Assembly: GCA_022447625.1 (NCBI GenBank)
Contig: JAKVAX010000011.1
Location: 43,220-107,219 of the forward strand
DNA length: 64,000 bases
DNA from: Flavobacteriales bacterium
GTDB lineage: Bacteria; Bacteroidota; Bacteroidia; Flavobacteriales_D; Sanyastnellaceae
Reading direction: 5' to 3'
Shown here: piece after piece, positions 17,808 to 29,105 of the stretch
Layout of the letters: each line of letters starts with the position of its first letter
Numbering within the stretch: position 1 is the stretch's first letter
Notes under the pieces: model-generated
What the model saw: the letters and a program-made list of their open reading frames with translations, nothing else
Database searches by the model: none
What the model was told of the DNA's origin: nothing
Program-made: the position numbers and the translations under genes

Positions 17808-18752
17808 ATGAAACACCTAGGAATTTCAGGAGGAGGAACCAAGATCTCTGGCCTCTTCGGAGCAGCGGAATACGTCATGCGTGACCGCCAATATCAACCA
17901 GAGATTATCTCAGGAATTTCTGCCGGTGCCATCCTTTCCCTTCCCATGGCCTTGGGGAAGTACGATGAGATCAAACAGCTTGTACTCAACCTCGAATTTG
18001 ACTCTTTCTTCAGTGAATCTCCTGTTTCAAAAAAGGGTAAAATCAGGCTCTGGAATGCCTTCAGTAAAATCTTAAACGGACGATACTATCTGGGTGTCCA
18101 AAAGAACTTGGAAAAGACTTTAAGTACCGTCATCTCCTTTGAAGAATTTGAAGCGTACAAGACGAACGATAAGCTCCCAATTTGCATCGTGGGAACGGTT
18201 GATTTCTATACAGGTAAACGATTTTACTTCAACCTCAAAGAGCTCACCTATGATCAAATGCTGAAGATGGTGAATGCCTCTGCTAGTCTACCCATCTTTA
18301 CTCCGGGTGTTTTACTCAAAGGACCAATCAAAGACTTTGAAGGAGAAGGAAGTAAGAACGACCAACTCTTACTCTTCGACGGAGGCGTTCGTGATCATAG
18401 CCCGAGTGCGAAGGTGTTGTCAAGTAATAAGTACGACATCAAAGAATCGGCAACGATTTATAGTCGTCCGGATGATCCGCATGACTTTATTGACCACACC
18501 AGCTTCCAACCTTCGAACCTCTTAACCATTCTCGAACGCTATGTCGATATCACCAATAATGAGATTTCGAAGAATGACGAGCTCATCGAGCAACAGGTGA
18601 TGAAAGACAAGGGAATCAAAGATCACGGGACCGTCTTTTTGCCAAGAATGACGCAAGGAGTATACGATATCGATCAAGCTAGATTGAAGGCACTTTATCA
18701 AGGAGGAATTGCTGCTGCAGAGGCCGTTTGGTCAAGTGAATTGTTCGTTTGA
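17808..18752 (+). CDS. Patatin-like phospholipase
   Basis: 314 residues from ATG 17808. Patatin catalytic features in order: the oxyanion glycine loop SGGGTKISG (about 7-15), the nucleophile elbow GISAG (Ser about 38) and the catalytic Asp in FDGGVRDHS (about 192). Patatins are Ser/Asp-dyad lipid acyl hydrolases. No signal peptide or barrel domain, so it should be cytosolic, unlike the T5d PlpD type. It ends with a run of positively charged helices. Confidence 0.9.
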   Translation: MKHLGISGGGTKISGLFGAAEYVMRDRQYQPEIISGISAGAILSLPMALGKYDEIKQLVLNLEFDSFFSESPVSKKGKIRLWNAFSKILNGRYYLGVQKNLEKTLSTVISFEEFEAYKTNDKLPICIVGTVDFYTGKRFYFNLKELTYDQMLKMVNASASLPIFTPGVLLKGPIKDFEGEGSKNDQLLLFDGGVRDHSPSAKVLSSNKYDIKESATIYSRPDDPHDFIDHTSFQPSNLLTILERYVDITNNEISKNDELIEQQVMKDKGIKDHGTVFLPRMTQGVYDIDQARLKALYQGGIAAAEAVWSSELFV

Positions 18753-18805
18753 CACTTAGCCAATCCAACGTAATCTATTGGGAATCTATTGGAAAATTTT
18801 GCATC

Positions 18806-18813
18806 TAAATTTG
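18806..18813 (+). promoter_or_regulatory. -7 box upstream of 18904 gene
   Basis: TAAATTTG, a full TAnnTTTG match, 91 bases before the ATG. It implies a leader of about 80 bases with no obvious structure. Confidence 0.4.
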
Positions 18814-18903
18814 GTATGCATTCAGATTTTACCCTATGTTTGGTTCTAACATTAAATGACTGCCGCGTTTGCCTGTGGTAGTTCGAACATAAAACTACAC
18901 GCG

Positions 18904-19803
18904 ATGAAAAAAGCAATTTTTCTATCCCTGGTTGGGTTATGCATGATTCTATGCAACACCAAAATTCAAGCTCAAGAATCTCCTACAGACACTATTCCCA
19001 TTATCGAAGTTCGAATGAACAACGGTGAAGTATTTACAGGAAAAAAAGTCGAAGAGACAGACACCCAACTGATCATTCGCTCAGAGAACGGCGACCTCTA
19101 TTTGGTGAAGCGTAACATCAAGAGTATTTGGCACTTGCCTATGGGGTTCAAGTATTCCTTCCGGACGCCCAATGCCACACGTTACTTCTTTTCTCCAAGC
19201 GCGCAAACGTTGCGTAAGGGCCAAGGCTACTATCAGAACATTATGGTTTCCGGGAACTTCGTCAATGTAGGTGTGACCGATCATTTATCTCTCGGAGGTG
19301 GGTTTGAATTCATATCTACTGTATTAGGAAATCCGATTCTTTTCTTCACACCGAAAATTGGAACCCAGGTGGCAAAAGACTTCCACGTAGCTGCTGGAGT
19401 CATGTTGATTCGAGTGCCTGAGAATTACTTTGTAGGCATCGGTTATTCGAGCTTCACTTATGGCAACGACGAATCGAGTGTGACACTCAGTGTCGGCATG
19501 CCGTTTACCCAAGAAACCTTCGCAGACTACCCAGTCTTTGCGCTTTCAGGAATTCACAGAGTTTCCAATTCTATCTCCCTAGTCTCTGAAAACTATATGT
19601 TGACCATAAACAGCCGAGAACGTGTAATCAACTCAGATGGCACTAGCGACTGGGAAGATGTACCCCAACCTATCTATTTGGGTATTCAGGGGATACGAAT
19701 CATGAGCAAACGAAACTCTTTTGACATTGGAGTTATTGTCAGCAGCGAGTTTGATGGAGATCTTCCGGCATTACCATTCATTGGTTATGCACGGCAATTC
19801 TAG
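18904..19803 (+). CDS. Secreted protein of unknown function, probable outer-membrane barrel
   Basis: 299 residues from ATG 18904, which opens directly into a signal peptide (AIFLSLVGLCMILCNTKIQAQ). A first segment, VRMNNGEVFTGKKVEETDTQ LIIRSENGDLYLV, resembles an SH3/Sm-like 'response to modification' strand set; the rest alternates amphipathic strands (YYQNIMVSGNFVNVGVTDHL, VAAGVMLIRV, FDIGVIVSSEF) and ends with the aromatic YARQF, as barrels do. Not recognised at family level. Ends at a bidirectional terminator shared with ligA. Confidence 0.75.
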   Translation: MKKAIFLSLVGLCMILCNTKIQAQESPTDTIPIIEVRMNNGEVFTGKKVEETDTQLIIRSENGDLYLVKRNIKSIWHLPMGFKYSFRTPNATRYFFSPSAQTLRKGQGYYQNIMVSGNFVNVGVTDHLSLGGGFEFISTVLGNPILFFTPKIGTQVAKDFHVAAGVMLIRVPENYFVGIGYSSFTYGNDESSVTLSVGMPFTQETFADYPVFALSGIHRVSNSISLVSENYMLTINSRERVINSDGTSDWEDVPQPIYLGIQGIRIMSKRNSFDIGVIVSSEFDGDLPALPFIGYARQF

Positions 19804-19817
19804 TAACCGTTTAAATG

Positions 19818-19845
19818 AAAAGGGACGCTTTACGGCGTCCCTTTT

Positions 19846-19848
<3 letters not shown>
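19818..19848. terminator. Bidirectional intrinsic terminator
   Basis: AAAAGGGACGC / GCGTCCCTTTTTT stem with a short loop between convergent genes; A and T tracts on both sides serve both directions. Confidence 0.9.
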
Positions 19849-22531
<2,683 letters not shown>

Positions 22532-22583
22532 GGCGCGAAGATAGTGCTTCGCATTCTACTGACACCCAAACACTTTAACAGGT

Positions 22584-24200
22584 TTATTTTCCCTTGAGCA
22601 AATTGACCGTTACGGTGGCCAATTCGTTATTCGGATACCTTGAGCTGAATTGAGGGTCAGCGTGCAAGCCACTTTCTTCAGCAATCTTCAAAAAGACTTC
22701 TGGTTCCACGATGTATTGGTCAGAGAATGCATGCGTTGCATCGTACGCTGTTGCTGGAGTTCTTCCAATGTTTTTCGCTACCGCGGAAGGGTTCACTGTG
22801 TGAAGTTCGATGACGAGTAATCCGAAACGCTCTACGTAAGGCGCCCACTTCCCGAAGTGCTCATTTAGGTTGTCTTCTACCCTATTATTCGGAATACGAC
22901 GTCCACGATGGGCGAAGGCACCTGTAGACGTGCTCACACGTTCCGCACTAGCAACAGAAGGATCACTCCAAATTCGATTGTGATCGAGGAAGGTACGTAC
23001 ATTCAACAATGAGCTGAGTTCGATACCGTAATTCCCCTTGAGGTCATTGGCTAGCAAATCAGGTCGACCGATGTCTCCCCAGACTACTTTTGCCCAGATA
23101 TCTGACTTGATCAAGTTGGCCCTGGTGATCTTCAAGGCAGCCTCATTGTAGTCAGCTCCCACCAAGAAAAGCGGATGCTCATCTAGCATTTTACCTCTGG
23201 CTGTTCGTTGCTCAATCACTTCGAATAAATGCTGTATGAAAGCTCCGTTTCCACACCCCATATCAAGGATACCCTTGGGCTGTTCATCGATCGGACGATC
23301 AAACAACTGGATCACTACCTCATCAATTTTCTTGAAATAAGTAGAGTGTGCGCCGCCACTTCCCCATACATTCATGGCACGGTCAACGTGTTGCTCTGCT
23401 TCTCCCTCCGCTATCTTTCTCAATTTCGTCGGATCACCGAAGATCATCTCATCTACCTTCCGGAACATTGGAATGCATGATACGGTTACACCATAGGCAG
23501 CAGCACGACGAGCAAAGAACAATCCCTTGTCAGTGAACTGGAAGGTCTGATTCTTTTCTGTGAACCAACCAAGGTGTCCGAAAAATGATAAGAGCTTGTA
23601 GAAACTCTCTGGGTGTTCGTGGTATTCATCGGCACGGAATGACGCCTCCATGAAGTACTTGTGAAACATCCCTCCCATCCCCATATGAACGATGGTTGGT
23701 CCGATCAAAGCACCTTCAATATGCTTGAGCACTTGCTCTTGAATCATTCGTTCTTCCGCGTTAGCGCTTAGTTCAACACCATAATAATCGCGGTAACGAT
23801 TGCAAATACGCTCCATCACAGCGAAAGCCTCAGGAGAGAATTTCCGATGATGGTAATTCTCTGAAATCTTCATCAAATGCACCACATCTTCGTACAAATG
23901 AAAGTGCGCAAATGCCACTTTAGAATGAGCATTTATGTGGTATCTAACTTGATCGATGGCATTGTCAATCTCTTGTTCCATCCAGCCTTGCGAACATAAA
24001 ATACGCAAAGCGGCATTGATGTATCCCTCATTGGCGTTGAATTCCTCAACCACTTCAGATAAAGAAACTGTGCCTTTTTGAAGAAGGTATTGATTGACTC
24101 CTTTCTGATGTAGCGCATAGGCTACCGGTGCCGTTGCGATGCCGTCGAGGTGACGAAAGATCTCACCACGATAAGTCGACTTCTGAGCTTTATTTAGCAT
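22584..24200 (-). CDS. Two-part SAM-dependent methyltransferase with winged-helix N-terminus
   Basis: 538 residues. The C-terminal half is a class I methyltransferase with motif I ILDMGCGNGAFI (about 311-322), acidic motif LVGADYN, and motif KVVWGDIGRP. The N-terminal half carries winged-helix-like segments (VSLSEVVEEFNANEGYINAALRILCSQGW; FQFTDKGLFFARRA), a dimerisation arrangement also found in O-methyltransferases and in the AprA-type methyltransferases of polyketide loading modules. No PKS or NRPS genes are near. Substrate unknown. Divergent from the DUF457 gene. Confidence 0.75.
   Translation of the reverse strand: MLNKAQKSTYRGEIFRHLDGIATAPVAYALHQKGVNQYLLQKGTVSLSEVVEEFNANEGYINAALRILCSQGWMEQEIDNAIDQVRYHINAHSKVAFAHFHLYEDVVHLMKISENYHHRKFSPEAFAVMERICNRYRDYYGVELSANAEERMIQEQVLKHIEGALIGPTIVHMGMGGMFHKYFMEASFRADEYHEHPESFYKLLSFFGHLGWFTEKNQTFQFTDKGLFFARRAAAYGVTVSCIPMFRKVDEMIFGDPTKLRKIAEGEAEQHVDRAMNVWGSGGAHSTYFKKIDEVVIQLFDRPIDEQPKGILDMGCGNGAFIQHLFEVIEQRTARGKMLDEHPLFLVGADYNEAALKITRANLIKSDIWAKVVWGDIGRPDLLANDLKGNYGIELSSLLNVRTFLDHNRIWSDPSVASAERVSTSTGAFAHRGRRIPNNRVEDNLNEHFGKWAPYVERFGLLVIELHTVNPSAVAKNIGRTPATAYDATHAFSDQYIVEPEVFLKIAEESGLHADPQFSSRYPNNELATVTVNLLKGK
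22774..22788 (+). repeat. 15-bp dispersed palindrome, 14/15
   Basis: TTCGCTACCGCGGAA, antisense to the methyltransferase gene and read as SAVAK. Confidence 0.75.
22941..22955 (-). repeat. 15-bp dispersed palindrome, degenerate (12/15)
   Basis: Sense GTTGCTAGTGCGGAA, encoding VASAE. Confidence 0.5.
23754..23768 (-). repeat. 15-bp dispersed palindrome, degenerate
   Basis: Sense AGCGCTAACGCGGAA, encoding SANAE. Third copy inside the same methyltransferase gene. Confidence 0.55.
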
Positions 24201-24286
24201 AGGGTGTTTGTTCAGTCTCTAGAAAAATACGTACAATTTTGTTGGAAGGTTCCGTGAAGACCAATCGAATAACGATCTTCGAATCG

Positions 24287-25093
24287 ATGGATATTCTTAC
24301 CCATACCATTAGTGGAACTGCTGCAGGGGTTGTGATCGCTTCTTTTTCGACAGGAAGCCTCGCTCAACGTGCCGGAATCATCTTGGTTGGAACCATCGCA
24401 GGAACTTTCCCTGACTTAGATGTACTTTCAGCTTGGTCAGGCTTTGATGATAGTTTTGGATCGTGGTTCAATCTAAACGAATCAGGGAGACAAATATTCA
24501 AGGGAAATCATTGGTATTCGCATCACGGGGCCTTTCATTCTTTGACCTTTGCCATTATTATTCCAATGGTAGCCAATCTAGCTGGTTTTCTTTGGAAAAA
24601 GAGGATTCGAAGGCAATCTGTAAAATACAGGTCTTGGATAAAGAGAAAGGCTCTTTTTATGATTGCCTTTACCTTGGGAATGACTTTTCATTGTATTGAA
24701 GATATGCTCACACCACCGGGACCTTGGGATGGTATTGCCTTCTACTGGCCTCATCCTGAATATATCGGTGGTTGGGGCAAGATCTGGTGGTGGAACAGTT
24801 ACGATTTGTTCCTCATTGTTCTAGGCTCAATCTTTTTGAACTCCTTAATCCTCTTATTCGCTAAGCGCATACACGTAAAAGCAAAATCTCTAGCCCCTGT
24901 TGTACTTGGACTTGCTATGATACTCTTCATAATGCAAGTCAACAATCGGCGTACTGATTATTCAAACTTCATCGGAGGGAAAGACTACCCTTCATTTGAA
25001 GAACAATCCCTCAAATATCAAGAGGAAATTTTAGGCCCGACGGTATATGAATGGATGGTGCGGTTTGACGAATCGCTTCCGGTGATGTTCTAG
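24287..25093 (+). CDS. DUF457-type inner-membrane metal-dependent hydrolase
   Basis: 268 residues from ATG 24287 (DILTHTISGTAAGV). The family motif is an N-terminal HxxxG followed by PDLD (here TFPDLDVLSAW, about 44), then HWYSHHGAFHS (about 82-92) and HCIEDMLTPPGPWDG, giving a His/Asp cluster as in YdjM/LexA-regulated membrane hydrolases. About five TM helices. Substrate unknown. The upstream in-frame TTG at 24239 would add 16 unconserved residues and is not preferred. Confidence 0.85.
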   Translation: MDILTHTISGTAAGVVIASFSTGSLAQRAGIILVGTIAGTFPDLDVLSAWSGFDDSFGSWFNLNESGRQIFKGNHWYSHHGAFHSLTFAIIIPMVANLAGFLWKKRIRRQSVKYRSWIKRKALFMIAFTLGMTFHCIEDMLTPPGPWDGIAFYWPHPEYIGGWGKIWWWNSYDLFLIVLGSIFLNSLILLFAKRIHVKAKSLAPVVLGLAMILFIMQVNNRRTDYSNFIGGKDYPSFEEQSLKYQEEILGPTVYEWMVRFDESLPVMF

Positions 25094-25135
25094 AAGATCA
25101 ATGAATCTATTGGCAGAAGATCTTTTTCTAAACCC

Positions 25136-25158
25136 AGTAGACACTGGACTCTGGACAA
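25136..25158. repeat. Short heptamer array
   Basis: AGTAGAC-ACTGGAC-TCTGGAC, three in-phase 7-base units. Confidence 0.45.
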
Positions 25159-25227
25159 ATCAGCATATATGTGACCTGAATATCTTACTCATACAAACTA
25201 GCTGAAGGCGAACGAATTATGCTATTT

Positions 25228-25255
25228 CCGGCATCCGGCGTCCGAACTCCCTCTT
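25228..25255. repeat. Heptamer array CCGGCAT-CCGGCGT-CCGAACT
   Basis: Four units. Its first 17 bases are the exact reverse complement of 47019-47035, so this word set is dispersed. Confidence 0.7.
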
Positions 25256-25266
25256 GTAACAAACTC

Positions 25267-25749
25267 CTAGAATGAAGGACAACCTATCGAACGAAATCGA
25301 CCGCGCACATGACGCCTTCCGAGCCTCCTTCTTCGATATTTGCGTTTTGGTTGGTCTTCTTCGATGACAGGAACGCAGATTTCGTCTCCGCGTTTGTCTT
25401 TCATGACCGTGTTTTTCTTTGTTATGGTGACCGTTTCTTTCGCTGGTTTTTGAGGCACAGTTGCTTGCGCTAATGCGGAAGGCATGAACCCGAAGGTGGC
25501 GATGACAGAAGCGGCAGCGAAAATGATTCGCTTGCGCATCGATCGCTTCACAAGATGTTGACCGGAGAGTTGATCGCGGTGGGCACTCACACAAAGGTGG
25601 TCTTCAGTCTCAATCAAGTGTTGGATTTCGTCGTCATCCATCTGATGAATGTCTACCACCTTGTTTTGACACTGACCGCAGAAGTGTCCTCCATCTACCT
25701 TTTTCATATGAAAGGCTTTGAGCGGACATGGATTCTCGATACGGAGCAT
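25267..25749 (-). CDS. Protein with N-terminal CxxC motif and one membrane segment
   Basis: 160 residues from ATG 25749 (MLRIENPCPLKAF); the frame is open further upstream but through a heptamer array. The N-terminal part GGHFCGQCQNKVVDIHQMDD is a short Cys motif found at the cytosolic start of many Bacteroidota proteins. A single hydrophobic helix follows (IIFAAASVIATFGFMPSALAQ, about 95-115), then a tail ending in a very basic stretch (KRKYRRRRLGRRHVRGRFR). An anchored cytosol-to-periplasm topology is likely. Function unknown. Confidence 0.65.
   Translation of the reverse strand: MLRIENPCPLKAFHMKKVDGGHFCGQCQNKVVDIHQMDDDEIQHLIETEDHLCVSAHRDQLSGQHLVKRSMRKRIIFAAASVIATFGFMPSALAQATVPQKPAKETVTITKKNTVMKDKRGDEICVPVIEEDQPKRKYRRRRLGRRHVRGRFRSIGCPSF
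25466..25480 (+). repeat. 15-bp dispersed palindrome, degenerate (12/15)
   Basis: TGCGCTAATGCGGAA, antisense and read as SALAQ, as in susC. Confidence 0.5.
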
Positions 25750-25832
25750 AGTTTGTTGTTTTCGGTAAGCCGAGGCTCGGTGTAATGAAGACGGGGACTT
25801 TGGGGTTAGGGTTGCACCTTCTCTAGGCGTAT

Positions 25833-25895
25833 GACGGTGGACGTTGGACGAAATTCCATATTCCTCTTTCCGGAATTCGCAATCCGCAATCCGAA
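25833..25895. repeat. Nine-unit degenerate heptamer array
   Basis: GACGGTG, GACGTTG, GACGAAA, TTCCATA, TTCCTCT, TTCCGGA, ATTCGCA, ATCCGCA, ATCCGAA. The word changes along the array but the 7-base phase is kept throughout. It lies 23 bases before the PrsW start. Confidence 0.8.
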
Positions 25896-25918
25896 TACAC
25901 ATTGCTTATTTTCGTTGC

Positions 25919-27241
25919 ATGATCATTGGCTACATTCTCGTTGCACTCTTTATTTCTTGGATTTGGGTGCATTACTACCGAAGCATTGATATCTATGAAA
26001 GGGATAGCCTCATTTACTTTCTAATGGCCTTCTTGATGGGCTGCGCTTCTGTGGTTTTTGTGTTTGTAGCTCACGCCTTTTTGCTGAATGAAATCGGTTG
26101 GCGGATGCATGGGGGCTTCTTTAACGACTTGATGTACTGCATCTTCCAGATAGGATTATTGGAAGAAGTGGCGAAGTTCATCCCCTTCTTTATCATGCTG
26201 AAAATGCTTCCGAAAGTGATTGATGAGCCGGTCGACTATCTTTCATTTGCAGCCACTTGTGCCCTTGGGTTTGCGGCGGTGGAGAATGTGATGTACTTCA
26301 CTTCAAGTGGTCCAGAGATCATATCTGGTCGTGCGGTCCTTTCGGTGATTGGTCACATGACTTGGACCGTTTTCGTGGCCTACGGATTCATGCGACAGCG
26401 GTACAAAAAGCCGAAACCTTCGATTTGGGAGATGTTTGGTTTCCTGATGCTGGCAGCGACGGCCCATGGTATTTACGACTTCGCCTTGATGTGGGAAGGC
26501 TTTAAAGGACCTGGCTACTTCCTTGCGGTGATCTTTTACTTGTTGTGCATTTCAGCCTACGCTACCATGCTCAACAACGCCTTGAACAACTCGCCCCACT
26601 TCCACTATAGTCAGTCAATTGAGTCTTGGACTGTGGCACTTAGGATTGTTGGTTGGTACTTCGCGTTATTTCTTCTTCAGTCGTTCCTTGTGTTTCTTGA
26701 GTACAACACGATGCGATCGTTTCAATCGTTCTTCCTCTCCATCTTTACCACAGGGTTCATTATTGCCATGGCGGCTTTGCGCTTGAGTCGATTTAGATTG
26801 ATCCGAGGAGAATGGTTTCGGGTGCGCTTTAATTTCCCGATCAATCGGAAGTTCAGCCTATCGCTCTTTCAAGATTACAACATCAACATCAGAGGCGATT
26901 CACCGGCGGAAATTGCATTGAATGGACTTATCGGAAAACAACAACCCATTCGGCCTTTCGCACGAAAGAAAGTATACCTACGCTACCAACGAAACATTGA
27001 AATTCTCGAAAAGATTTTCCTGAAGGATCATGACTCGATGTACGTTGCCAAGGTCTACAACTCTTCAGGAAATCAATTCGAAATGGTCTTGCTTCGTCCG
27101 AGAGTGGGTAAGAGTTTCATTGCTGACACCCACCCTATCGTGGCCGTTCACAAGATCGATGGAAAGCTTCCACTGCATCCTGAGAAAATGACCCACAAGC
27201 AATTCCAGTTTCTTGAGTACGGGGTGATTCTTATTTCTTGA
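25919..27241 (+). CDS. PrsW-family intramembrane metalloprotease
   Basis: 440 residues from ATG 25919 (MIIGYILVALF), because upstream in-frame sequence is a heptamer array. PrsW motifs are present in membrane helices: LLEEVAKF (EExxK), AAVENVMYF, GHMTWTVF and HGIYDF, supplying the Glu and His ligands of the metal site. Eight or so TM helices, then a C-terminal soluble domain (about 305-440). PrsW-type proteases cleave anti-sigma factors in other bacteria; the substrate here is unknown. Its last 11 bases overlap the convergent T9SS gene. Confidence 0.88.
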   Translation: MIIGYILVALFISWIWVHYYRSIDIYERDSLIYFLMAFLMGCASVVFVFVAHAFLLNEIGWRMHGGFFNDLMYCIFQIGLLEEVAKFIPFFIMLKMLPKVIDEPVDYLSFAATCALGFAAVENVMYFTSSGPEIISGRAVLSVIGHMTWTVFVAYGFMRQRYKKPKPSIWEMFGFLMLAATAHGIYDFALMWEGFKGPGYFLAVIFYLLCISAYATMLNNALNNSPHFHYSQSIESWTVALRIVGWYFALFLLQSFLVFLEYNTMRSFQSFFLSIFTTGFIIAMAALRLSRFRLIRGEWFRVRFNFPINRKFSLSLFQDYNINIRGDSPAEIALNGLIGKQQPIRPFARKKVYLRYQRNIEILEKIFLKDHDSMYVAKVYNSSGNQFEMVLLRPRVGKSFIADTHPIVAVHKIDGKLPLHPEKMTHKQFQFLEYGVILIS

Positions 27242-29039
27242 TGATACGTTCGGTTTCGAGGTGTTCGCCCTGGTGTAAAACCATCTGATATATCCCTGTT
27301 TCTAGGTCAGACAGGTTGAGCTGAAATTGAATCTCGCCTGCTCCGGAGGCGACTACTTGGGTCTCTTTGACCTTCCTTCCGGCATTATCGAATACGGAGA
27401 CATAGACGAATTCATCTGGAGTCAGATTTCGCCATTGAACGGTTCCGAAGTTATCGGTTGGGTTCGGTCCGAATAGCCCGTATTCCACCGTCTCTTCATC
27501 CGTCAGCTCGTACATGGGTCCGTCGTATTCCGAATACACACAGGGACCAAACAATCCATAGTAGAACTCTTCTTCGAATCCATCTTCAAGGCTGGTTTCG
27601 AGCATAAGATCACCTGATGAATAGAGCTGAAGCGTTGAGTTTTCCCAACCGTCGCCTCCTGAATCATACATGGTGATTCGGTAACAAGAATCAGGGTTCC
27701 ATTGGAAGTAGCGGGCATTGTCCCATCCTCCCCAACAACAGTCGTAGCCGTAGCCATCCGCAGGGTTTTCCATGCGGAAAGAGATCGAATCTGATTCAGA
27801 CTGAAAATTAAGGACTAGGGTTTCACCATAGAGCCACACAAGACAGCTACCGTCGTCAATATTTGCTTCGGGATTATACTCTACATAGAAATCCTGAGTG
27901 CATCCATACACTGGCATTCCATAGCAGCTTCCATCGTCATCCGTGGCCAACGGGTCATAATTCTCAGCTTCAGGATTCGTACACCCCAAAACCTCGAGTT
28001 CATCGCAAACTCCGTCATTGTCTACATCAGACAAGCAGTTTTCTGCACAGTCATAGAATTCCTCTGGATAGAGACAAATTCCTTCATCCTCGAGAAGCAT
28101 AGGATCGTAATTACATGCTTCGGAATCCGTACATCCCCATAATTCCTGTGTTTCAAAATCGGGATCGAAGGATACTCTAACCATGACAACATCATCAGGC
28201 ACCCAGTTATTTCCATCCTCTTCGAAGTATACACCATCAATCCAATCATGAGATATAGCCCTCAGTACTTGTAGCTGGCTATTCCCATCAGTCTCAACAC
28301 CGGTGTAGTAGATCTGATATGGACTAAGTTCAACGACCTCATCAAACGCAATGTCAATCCACTTCACTTCATCAATTGAGATGTCGGTTTCGTTTAAATC
28401 TTCTGGGTTCAATAAGGTGCTTCCTACCGCTACAATCTCATTCCATTGAGAATATACTTTGACCTTTACCTCTGAATATGGAATCCCTCCGGCAAGAGCC
28501 ACACGCATCCCATAGGCAGTAATATCCTCAGGTACAAGCGTGTAAGAAGCATAGAACTGCTCTCCAGAACTTGGAGGAATCTCAGGATACAGACTGTTTA
28601 CTTCGCCATGATCGCGGCCTAAGTCATATTCTGTAATATGGAATGGTCTTGTAATAGAGTTATCGCTTGGGTCATTATCCATGCTTTGACTAATCACCGT
28701 TAGATCAGCAAGGTATTGACCTGGATTCAATGTCATCGGAATCTCAACACTCAAGGTATCATGTTGGCCTGGAGCTAAATCAATTGGATCTGATAACCCC
28801 ATAACCGCACCATCAATACTGAATTGGAGCTGAACTCCTTGTTGAACTTCATCACCAAAGTTGGCTACTGCTAAATGGGGAATCATGTTATCAAGAACAG
28901 TTGAAGGCATGGTTCCGAAAGAACCATCTACATAGTAACCTTCTGACCATTCGTCAACCAAAGCATATCCGGTTTGAGCTAGTTGTGCTGAGACGGATAC
29001 TGCACAAAGCAGACTTATTAAGGAGAGGAGCGTTTTCAT
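27231..29039 (-). CDS. T9SS-secreted protein with calcium-type Cys/Asp repeats
   Basis: 602 residues: signal peptide (1-18), an N-terminal immunoglobulin-like part (VQLQFSIDGAVMGLSDPIDL ... GQHDTLSVEIP), three repeats of the GCTDSEACNYDP / DDDGSC type at about 300-395, and a T9SS type A domain (about 520-602: YGLFGPNPTDNFGTVQW ... LETGIYQMVLHQG). The Asp/Cys repeats (also DVDNDGVCDE) resemble thrombospondin type 3 calcium-binding repeats. Likely a secreted or surface protein of structural or adhesive type. Confidence 0.85.
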   Translation of the reverse strand: MKTLLSLISLLCAVSVSAQLAQTGYALVDEWSEGYYVDGSFGTMPSTVLDNMIPHLAVANFGDEVQQGVQLQFSIDGAVMGLSDPIDLAPGQHDTLSVEIPMTLNPGQYLADLTVISQSMDNDPSDNSITRPFHITEYDLGRDHGEVNSLYPEIPPSSGEQFYASYTLVPEDITAYGMRVALAGGIPYSEVKVKVYSQWNEIVAVGSTLLNPEDLNETDISIDEVKWIDIAFDEVVELSPYQIYYTGVETDGNSQLQVLRAISHDWIDGVYFEEDGNNWVPDDVVMVRVSFDPDFETQELWGCTDSEACNYDPMLLEDEGICLYPEEFYDCAENCLSDVDNDGVCDELEVLGCTNPEAENYDPLATDDDGSCYGMPVYGCTQDFYVEYNPEANIDDGSCLVWLYGETLVLNFQSESDSISFRMENPADGYGYDCCWGGWDNARYFQWNPDSCYRITMYDSGGDGWENSTLQLYSSGDLMLETSLEDGFEEEFYYGLFGPCVYSEYDGPMYELTDEETVEYGLFGPNPTDNFGTVQWRNLTPDEFVYVSVFDNAGRKVKETQVVASGAGEIQFQLNLSDLETGIYQMVLHQGEHLETERIIKK

Positions 29040-29054
29040 AGTACAGTTTTATGT

Positions 29055-29085
29055 TTTCAATAACATAGACGTACAACGTCTGTCC
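29055..29085. other. Small inverted repeat upstream of 29039 gene
   Basis: AGACGT-ACA-ACGTCT, a 6-bp stem 25-40 bases before the start codon; it could be an operator or leader hairpin. Confidence 0.3.
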
Positions 29086-29105
29086 ATTGTGAGGACGAAG
29101 GCAAA

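Noticed and set aside
17787..17808. TTG start at 17787 for the patatin gene
   Set aside because: The TTG lies inside the TAAGTTTG promoter box; ATG 17808 is followed directly by the patatin glycine loop.
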